Shown: piece by piece, positions 57,090 through 64,000 of the stretch
How positions within the stretch are numbered: position 1 is the first letter of the stretch
How the letters are laid out: each line of letters begins with the position of its first letter
From: Tetrastigma voinierianum
Taxonomy: Eukaryota; Streptophyta; Magnoliopsida; Vitales; Vitaceae
Assembly (NCBI GenBank): GCA_016808115.1
Contig: JAEQBH010001514.1
Span: forward strand, 1-64,000
Reading direction: 5' to 3'
DNA length: 64,000 nt
Made by a program: the position numbers and the translations under genes
The notes under the pieces: model-generated
What the model was told of the DNA's origin: nothing
The model's database searches: none
Seen by the model: the letters and a program-made list of their open reading frames with translations, nothing else

Positions 57090-58259
57090 GGTTCCCATCC
57101 TTGCTAATCTCTAATTGGCTTAAGTCCCATTTCACTCGATGTTTCCAAAATTAATTTTCTTCCCAAAGGTTTAGTCAGAGGATCGGCCAAATTAACTTAT
57201 GACTTTACATAGTAAATGGAAATAATTCCATCTTTCAACATCTGTTTCACAACCTCATGTCTTAGAAGAATATGTCTGTTTTTTCCATTGAATGCTTTAT
57301 TCTTTGCGATCGATATTGTCGTCATAATCACACGCATGTGAGACCAAAGTGTTTCCACAGATTCCCAAAGGAATTCCTAATAGGAAGTTCCTTAACCACC
57401 CAGCTTCTTTACCTGCAAAGTCAATAGCTATAAACTCTGACTCCATGGTAGAAGTAGCGATGAGGGTTTGCTTAAATGATTTCCAAGCAACAACACCACC
57501 TCCCAAAGTAAAGACATAATCACTTGTGGATTTTATCTCATCTGAATCATAGATCCAATTAGCATCGTTGTATCCTTCCAACACAGTGGGAAATCCACTA
57601 TATAGGATACCATAGTTCATGGTACCCCTTAAGTATTTCATTAGTCTAGCTAATGTACTATAGTGATCATTATTGGGATTATGTGTATATCTACTTAATC
57701 TACATATTGCATATGCTATGTCAGGTCTAGAAAAGTTCATCAAATGCATCGTGACTTAATAATATGTGAATATCACCACTCCACAAGATCAATTGATTTT
57801 TCATTAAATGGATGTTAGCATCATAAGGGGTACTCACAGGTTTGGCATCGAAATGTCTGAACCTCTTGAGTATTTTCTTAACATAATGTTCTTGTGATAG
57901 CATTATACTATCACCCATCCTTGTGATATTCACACCTAAAATTACCTTAGCTTCACCCATATCTTTCATGTCAAATTGTGAAGCTAGAAATCTCTTGGTA
58001 CTATGTACCACACTCATGCTAGTGCCAAAAATCAACATATCATCTACATACAATGCAATGATTACACATTCTTTTTGTACACTTTGTATATACACATTTA
58101 TCCACTTCAACAAATAAAAACCCGTTTTTTAATAAAGCATTATCAAATTTCTCATGCCACTGTTTAGGTGCTTGTTTTAAACCATATAGAGACTTGTTCA
58201 ATTTGCAAACTTTATTTTCTTGTCCAGGTGTAATATAACATTCAGGTTGTAACATGTAG
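57090..58259 (-). pseudogene. Copia reverse transcriptase (rear part) and RNase H
   Basis: Minus-strand frames read LQPECYITPGQENKVCKLNK and SLYGLKQAPKQWHEKFDNAL (58120-58250), then YVDDMLIFGTSMSVV (about 58000-58050, catalytic YVDD), FDMKDMGEAKVILGVNITR, FSRPDIAYAICRLSRYTHNP and CDYDD near 57320 in place of the RNase H CDSQA motif. NKAFNGKNRHILLRHEVVKQ and ISIYYVKS continue at 57190-57290, ending with LADPLTKPLGRKL. Shifts occur near 57740, 58100 and 57310. The RT front is cut at 58260 by a solo LTR. Confidence 0.9.
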
Positions 58260-58264
58260 ATTTC

Positions 58265-59733
58265 TGATTAGTGCTCAAAAAGTGCTATTTTGAGCCTTAT
58301 TTATTATAGGTTTTGAGCGCTTTTTGTGTACTAATAAACCGAACTAACTCGATGGTAATAAGGTCCCGTTTATTCTATCGATTGCATTTTGTGGCTAATT
58401 TTGTAGTTTTTACAAGCTATTTATGCCAAATTTGTTGAGTCGATCCAAGCACGTAGAATTCAAGTGGAACTTAGCATTGTAGATAAGAAATCAGAAGGAA
58501 AGATGGAGCAGAAGAAGAGTAGAGAAAGAAGTAGAGCAGTGGGGTGCAAAATTTTTGCACCACTGTGCGAAAATTTAGCACCAATGCGAAATTTTGCTCT
58601 CCAGTTTTTGTCCCATGACATTTGACTCCCCGTTTGACCCTCTTTTTGCAATTTTTCCTAAAATACCCTTTATGTAATAGTTGTGGTTTAGATGTTTTGC
58701 TAATTTTTTTATCATGGGCATTATATAAGCCCCGTGTGGCACAGCTTAAAAGGAGGACTCTTCTTAGTAGTAAAATTATGACGGGAGTTTTCCCCACGTT
58801 TCCGCTTTCTCATTTTCTCTCACTTCTCGATAGAATAAACACCCTCCGAGGATGACAACTCAGAGGATGAGTGGCTAGAACCTCTTCTTCCTTGGAGCAA
58901 AAGGCTACTAGGCAGGGGATATAAGGCAAACTGAGGGTTTTCCATGGTTCAACAGAGGTATTTTCTACCATTTATGGTTTCATTCAAACGTCGGCTTTAA
59001 TCCCTTTGGGTTGCTTTGAATGATCGGTATTTGATAAGCTTGTGGGTTCATTGGATGCTTATTGCTAGATCCATTGACATCCGTTAGTTATCATCTATGG
59101 GTTATTGAAAGGCGATTCAAGGACATTTTTATTTCCTCAAAATTTTAGGTTTGATCCCTTCGATTCACTTTAAATGGTCAGTACTTGGTAAGCTTTTAAG
59201 GTTCATTGTATGCTATTGTTAGAGGCAAAGGATATTCATTAGTTATCATTTATTAGCCGTTGGAAGGTGGGTCAAGGAGACTTGTTTCCCACTGACGAGA
59301 CCATTGATGCTCAGTGATTGCCATTTTTTAAAGGAAAATTATTAGGGGTCTAGTTCTTATAGCCACATGAAGATTCGGTTCGGGAAATGACTATAGGTCA
59401 TCCTCCCCAACGCAAGGAAATGGACCCAAGAACCCCTCAGTGAACTTTAGAACCCAAATCTAGTAGCCTGACACTTCAAGGAAACTTCTTTTACATTTTA
59501 TTTTATTTAACTTTTAGTTTTCCAAACATTACCCCTCACTGTTTTTATCACCACCTTAAAATCCAAACCAAATTCACCAATTTGAACTTAATTGCAAATC
59601 ATTTGTATGAAGAAAACCCATCCATGTGTTCGACCCTAGAGCCACTATATTGCAATAGCTTTGCTACAACAGTAGGAGGAATTTAGGTTTATAAATATTG
59701 TTGATTCTGGCACCCCTACTGTGGCACGAATCA
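58265..59733 (+). mobile_element. Solo LTR inside copia reverse transcriptase
   Basis: A 1469-bp block with perfect inverted ends TGATT and AATCA, flanked by the identical 5-bp duplication ATTTC (58260-58264; 59734-59738). Removing it restores the copia codons of DLDEEIYMLQ across the junction. No open gene is inside; it is rich in plain host-like sequence with GGTTCATTG-type repeats at about 59045 and 59200. The family is unknown; the orientation shown is the one starting TG on the plus strand and is arbitrary. Confidence 0.85.
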
Positions 59734-59738
59734 ATTTC

Positions 59739-59828
59739 TTCATCTAAATCTCCATTTAAAAAAGTTGTTTTAACATCCATTTGATGGATAAAAAGTTTAT
59801 GGATAGAAGCCAAAGTTGTAATCGTCTC
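59739..59828 (-). pseudogene. Copia reverse transcriptase, front part
   Basis: The minus strand reads ITTLASIHKLFIHQMDVKTT and FLNGDLDEEI, the segment directly ahead of the frame at 58259. It stops at 59828, where a gypsy LTR begins. Confidence 0.88.
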
Positions 59829-60561
59829 TGTGGCTCCCGAATTTTTATAATAATTTTATTATATATTCCTCGTATAAATTGAGCTGAGTCAGTTTTTCCG
59901 GAAAAACTGGAGCAATTGTTAAATTGTGAAAAGTGAAATGAATATGTGAGCATATGATTAAATATTATATGCTAAAATGAGAAATTGATTGAACCTGGAA
60001 ATAAACCCAAGTGAAAAAGGGCAAAATTAGAATTTGGCAAAATAAGGACCTAAGGGTCTAATGAGAATGAGCTTAAGTACCAAGTGAATTAAATGATAAT
60101 GAAAGTGAAATAAAGAGTTAAAATGCCAAAAAGGGAAAATGGGATTTAATGATGTGCCAAACATGGCCTTATAGTGGATAAGTTGTATTAGACCACATTT
60201 AGTCTTAGAAACCTCCCATTCAGGCAAAAACGCTTGAGAGAAGTGATTGAGAGAGAAGCTTAGGTCAGAGCAAGAAGAGGTGATTTTAGTGTGATTTCTT
60301 CCCATTTTTGCTTCTAAATGATCAAGCATCTCGGGGTGAAGAATATTCAAAGGATTTAAAGGTAAGAACCGAACCAGATTTCTCTAAAATGAAGCTCTGA
60401 GTTAGAAAAACCCTAATCCATCCATGGTTTTGCCTAGTTGGTTTAGGATGACTTTAGGATGTCTTTGGGAGTGATTCCCATATTTTGGTTTGAGTTTTTG
60501 AGTGATTTTTGGAGAAAATCGCAAAAAGGAGCAAAGAGAAAAACTGGGCAAAAACGGGCCC

Positions 60562-60606
60562 CTTCGCTGCGCCCTCGCCGCGGCGAAGTACTTTGTCGCA
60601 GCGAAG
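60562..60606. repeat. GC-rich hairpin-forming inverted repeat
   Basis: Arms CTTCGCTGCG and CGCAGCGAAG are perfectly complementary with a 25-base loop that itself holds CGCCGCGGCG. It stands out against the AT-rich surroundings. Confidence 0.85.
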
Positions 60607-61244
60607 GTTTGCCTCGCCGCGGCAAGGCCGAAGGGCCGTAGTGCCCCCTGCCCCCTAAGGCGTACTCGCACGCCATGGTCATCACATGCAATAAAATTTT
60701 ATTTCTTGTTCAAAGTCTTACTGCACTCGATAGTTTAAGGACCCTAATAAATTATTAATGGAGGTTCAAATAAGGATAGAACTAAATGAAAAACATACCA
60801 TACCTCGTCGCCTCGGTGAAGTGCTTCGAGCAGACTTAGTGTCTTAACCTAAGACCGTTAATGAAAATTAATCGACATTCAATGAAAATGTATAATAATT
60901 GTTTATCCACTAAGAGTGGCATGATTGTTATTGACTAGGGACGGGTGAGGATCACCTAACCTAGGACCGAGATCGAAGGGAAGAAAAATAGAGCCGACAG
61001 CTTCGGTTTATTCATTGACTATATCCTTATTTCAAGTGTTTTGGTAGTATACCAAATAAATCTGAAATGATTATATGGAATGAGAATATCTTTGCAATGA
61101 TATTACGAAAGTGCATATGGATTTGAAAATGTGATAATTGAAATGATTGATGATTAATTGCATGTGAAAGATTAATCGAATTGTAAACGAATTAATAATT
61201 CTTGACATCTTCAATTGAATCGAGAGCACCAAATGAACAAATTT

Positions 61245-61545
61245 CGTGGAGCGCTCCCAATCATTATCCGTCATGAAGGCACCCCAAAATTTTCAACTGT
61301 CCCACTTGGCGGGATGCACCAATCGGCATCCGTCATGATGGCGTATGGCATTGAAGAAATGTTCCACTTGACGGGATGCACCAATCAGCATCCGTCTTGA
61401 TGATGTATGACATTTAAATATCACATGTCGGGGTGCACCAATTGGCATCCGGCATGATGGGAGACCGAAATTTGTGAAAAGTGTAAACACATTACCGAAT
61501 GATAAAAAGGACGGGATTCACCGAACGGAATTCGTCATGAATGTG
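61245..61545. repeat. Tandem repeat, about 65-bp unit, in the LTR
   Basis: Five units contain GGGATGCACCAATCGGCATC and CGTCATGATGG variants, separated by diverged spacers of 30-45 bp. Confidence 0.85.
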
Positions 61546-62496
61546 AATTGTATAGACAAAATGAAATAACAAACTTGATGAGTGTAATGGATTGTAAACT
61601 AAACACACTTTAAGAGGTACGTTTGACCCTACGAATTGAATTGTAGATATAGAATTATTGCACGTGAAATGTGATATATTATATGATCAATGATTTGTGG
61701 AAGTGAAAGCATGCGAAATGAATAAGCATGAGTATAGTTTGATATAAAAGGCATGATTTTATGATAAATGCATGTCAAGTTAAATTGGAAAATTGGAATA
61801 AAACTGTATACAACCACTAAGCATGAAAATGCTTAGCGTATAGTTTTTATTTATGCGTAGGTATCGAGTAAGCAATAAAGAAGGCCAAGTACAAGAAGCG
61901 TAGAGTCATAGAGAAAGTTGCGGCGTATAAGTATATATCCCGTCATATGCATATCATATCTTTTGAACATGTGATATTTCAGGAATAAAAGAGTTTGAAC
62001 TGCAGACCCGAATTTGCTGCCATAGAATAGTAAATTTCGCCTGACGCTTGGCATTTGACTGAAACGGCCAAATGAACAGTAATTTTTAAAAACAAGCCCC
62101 GAAAATAAAAAAATGTTCATAATAATGTATTGAGTCCAAAGAAGCTTTAAATGATTAACCAAATTATGTTATAAGAATGCAATTTTTGAAATGGCAAAAC
62201 GATAATTTGCCATAGAAAAATCTGAAAATTTTCTAAATCTCGAATGATGAAACGGACTTCACCGTTGAATTCGTCTCACGAAATCTAGTTATTCTACTAA
62301 TCTCTCGTTGAATTCCGAGACAATGGATTTTCAATGAAATTCGAGGTGACGATCGCTTGAGTGAACCTAGAAAACGAGATTTTTAGAAAAATCCCAAAAA
62401 ATGTCAAATATTTAAAGAATTTCTATTTAAGATAGGTGGAACTAAAAAGGGGATGAAACAAATTGTTTCGGAGCGAAAACAGAACTGAAGAAGTGT

Positions 62497-62538
62497 GACA
62501 CGTGGCGCGACGTGGGCCACGTGTCCACACTATAAATA
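62497..62538 (+). promoter_or_regulatory. LTR promoter with inverted G-box pair and TATA box
   Basis: GACACGTGGC (62497-62506) and GCCACGTGTC (62516-62525) form a perfect inverted repeat, each centred on the G-box CACGTG. TATAAATA follows at 62531-62538, only five bases after the second box. G-boxes of this kind bind bZIP and bHLH factors in plants; regulation of this copy is inferred. Confidence 0.75.
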
Positions 62539-62583
62539 TCCTAAAAAAATCTAAAGCTCCCATTTTGGTCTCAGCCAAACCGT

Positions 62584-62604
62584 AAGAGAGAGAGAGAGAG
62601 AGAA
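62584..62604. repeat. (GA)n microsatellite in the LTR leader
   Basis: About ten GA dinucleotides some 50 bases after the TATA box, within the predicted transcript start. The related minus-strand LTRs have a CT-rich run in the same place (about 5895 and 14398). Confidence 0.9.
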
Positions 62605-62877
62605 TCAATCTTCTATCTTTGATTCACGGGATTTTGTTGGTCGAATCTCGTTAGGTCAAGAATTAAAGCTGATCTACGCGACGAGGGCTACACGTGGGTA
62701 CCAGAATCACGAGATTCCTCGCTAAGGTCCATAGTCTGGGCCACGAAACCGGTAAAGGTAGGTCCCGTGAAATCACGTCATTTGAGGTAGGGCTTTTCCT
62801 ACTGGTTAATTCGTCTAAGGGTATGTGTGTGTCCACATGAGACGCCATCTAATTTTTTTTTTCTCCGAATTTACGAT

Positions 62878-63262
62878 CAGATTTTTGGCATAACTTTGGC
62901 CATCACTCATCCGAATTGAGTGATTCAAATTTCTAAGTAAACTATACTGATAGGAGAACATTTCTCCTTGAAATAGGTCTATCCAAATTCCGACCCATTG
63001 GGACTCAAAAATGTATTCAAAGTAAAGCTATGTTTTAGTGCTTTTTCTTCGCTTTTAAGACTCCATGACTGCATTTCTCAATATAACTTGGCCATCACTC
63101 ATCCGAATTGAGTGATTCAAATTGCTGAATAAACTATACTGATAGGAGAACGTTTCTCCTTGAAATAGGTTAATCCAAATTCCGACCCATTTGGACTCAG
63201 AAATGCATCCAAGGGGAGCTTATGTTCGTACGCTCGGTTATGTTTGAAAACCGAGTAATCCC
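62878..63262. repeat. 192-bp direct tandem duplication in the LTR
   Basis: Two units share CATCACTCATCCGAATTGAG (62901 and 63093), AAACTATACTGATAGGAGAA and AATTCCGACCCATT, with about 10 percent differences. Confidence 0.9.
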
Positions 63263-64000
63263 GGTTGTTTAGGATATATCTTGAGTTTCGGTGATCCGAT
63301 TTGGGTGATTCAAGTTGGAGAAGAACCCTAAGAACTGTATCTCAAAATGAGTACAAAGAACAAGTGTAAAATTATGGATTAAGACCCCTGAAATCAGGTA
63401 TCACATACTGTTTCCAGTGTAAACAGAGTAAATTGACCGGTTTTGAATGAAAAGACCATAACTTCTTCGTTCGAACTCCGTTTTGGGTGTTCTTGGACTC
63501 TATGGAGCCTACGAGTCAAGATTCTATCCATATCTCTGTAGAGTACAGGGATGATCAGAACATGGATGAAAATATATGTTTGCACCAAGCGTGGTAGGTT
63601 GCCGGTTATGTCGATGGAATACTGGTTTTGGTATGACCATTTCATGGCATGTGGGTTATTGTATGGGGTAGTAATTGCCATGAGTTAGCATACGAAAATC
63701 ATGAGAACAAAATAGGTTGAGTTCAATTGATTTTAATCAATTGGAAGTGATTAAATGCTTAAGGGTTTCTGGAAATTATAGTATAGTTAATGGTTTAATT
63801 GAACATGATTAAGGCATGGATGTTAATGGATTTATGGATAATGTGACTTGTAGGAGGAAGGTGGATAAAGGACATGGTAAAGGTGAGTTTTGTTTAAAGG
63901 AAGAAAAGGGTTTAAATAACTAAGGTGAGAGAAAATGTAAATGTTTACAAAAATATATATATTAATGTTTACCAATGTATGTTTTCATATCTATGTTATA

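Larger units (their letters stand above)
56010..59828 (-). mobile_element. Minus-strand Ty1/copia element, 5' part missing, with nested solo LTR
   Basis: Read on the minus strand: reverse transcriptase from about 59828, solo LTR insertion (58265-59733), reverse transcriptase continued, RNase H, polypurine tract and 3' LTR at the left end. Gag, protease and integrase would lie right of 59829, where a gypsy LTR now begins; they are not found in the window. Confidence 0.85.
59829..62160 (+). mobile_element. Gypsy LTR interrupting the copia element
   Basis: Starts TGTGGCTCCCGAATTTT. It shares the layout of the LTR at 44394: AT-rich start, GCCAAACATGGCCTTA at about 60160, internal tandem repeats, then GCTTAGCGTATAG and GCGTAGGTA (about 61832-61862), which matches the GCGTAG...CCGTAGGTAC block found about 340 bases before the end of the other LTR. 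By that comparison it ends near 62160. No primer site follows, so it is a solo LTR or has been overrun by the next element. The expected right target copy of GTCTC was not found. Frames inside are chance. Confidence 0.65.
62167..64000 (+). mobile_element. Second gypsy LTR-like block, cut by the window edge
   Basis: Begins near TGTTATAAGAATGC. Its first 150 bases match the reverse strand of the right end of the LTR at 4663-6357, sharing GATGAAACGGACTTCACCGT at 62247, so it is the same family in plus orientation. It contains a compact promoter (62497-62538), a GA microsatellite and a 192-bp tandem duplication (about 62880-63260) whose CATCCGAATTGAGTGATTCA resembles 45440 in another LTR. The right end is outside the window. 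Confidence 0.65.

Noticed and set aside
60459..60738. Overlapping frames on both strands in the GC-rich part of the LTR
   Set aside because: Open only because of high local GC; they overlap the hairpin and have no family features.

Overview
This is a stretch of plant nuclear DNA, most likely from a flowering plant and probably a eudicot. The evidence is split genes with GT-AG introns for G-type lectin S-locus receptor-like kinases (S-RLKs), plus dense nested plant retrotransposons of Ty1/copia and Ty3/gypsy type. Almost everything is transposon or pseudogene. No rRNA gene, tRNA gene, operon or CRISPR array is supported.

Layout. 1-2101: 3' part of a Tork-like copia element with its 3' LTR. 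2102-3812: first copy of a segmental duplication, the 3' flank of an S-RLK copy that must lie left of the window. 3813-9240: a decayed copia element whose integrase is split by a minus-strand gypsy LTR. 9241-10720: gag and protease remnant of a third copia. 10943-16350: S-RLK pseudogene A, with a gypsy LTR in its third intron. 16710-18424: second copy of the segmental duplication. 18026-20580: three abutting MITE-like elements. 20820-23943: a hAT-like element (8-bp target duplication) containing a Mutator-like element (9-bp target duplication). 24047-50802: a 26.8-kb compound Tat-lineage gypsy element with matching 5-bp target duplications. Inside it sit a complete Tekay-like chromovirus (27309-38559), a solo LTR of 3.8 kb (44394-48222) and an LTR fragment. 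The Tat element also carries an antisense extra gene and a two-size minisatellite. 51758-55131: S-RLK copy B. Its first exon is an intact secreted-ectodomain reading frame of about 440 residues, while its kinase exons are broken. 56010-59828: minus-strand copia with a solo LTR in its reverse transcriptase. 59829-64000: two further gypsy LTR-like blocks.

How it fits together. The low-copy component is a small S-RLK cluster of at least three units: A, B, and the one implied on the left. It was expanded by segmental duplication and then bombarded by transposons. The nested order is readable. One MITE predates the duplication, copia elements interrupted both 5' copies, and the Tat element separated A from B before receiving its own insertions. 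The most biologically interesting items are the intact ectodomain exon of copy B, whose intron 1 supplies a stop codon as in secreted S-locus proteins; the antisense gene of the Tat element; and an LTR promoter with a perfect inverted pair of G-boxes next to its TATA box.

Limits. Boundaries of degenerate elements are approximate. Family assignments rest on motifs read by eye, not on database searches. Many short indels in transposon sequence may be real decay or assembly error.
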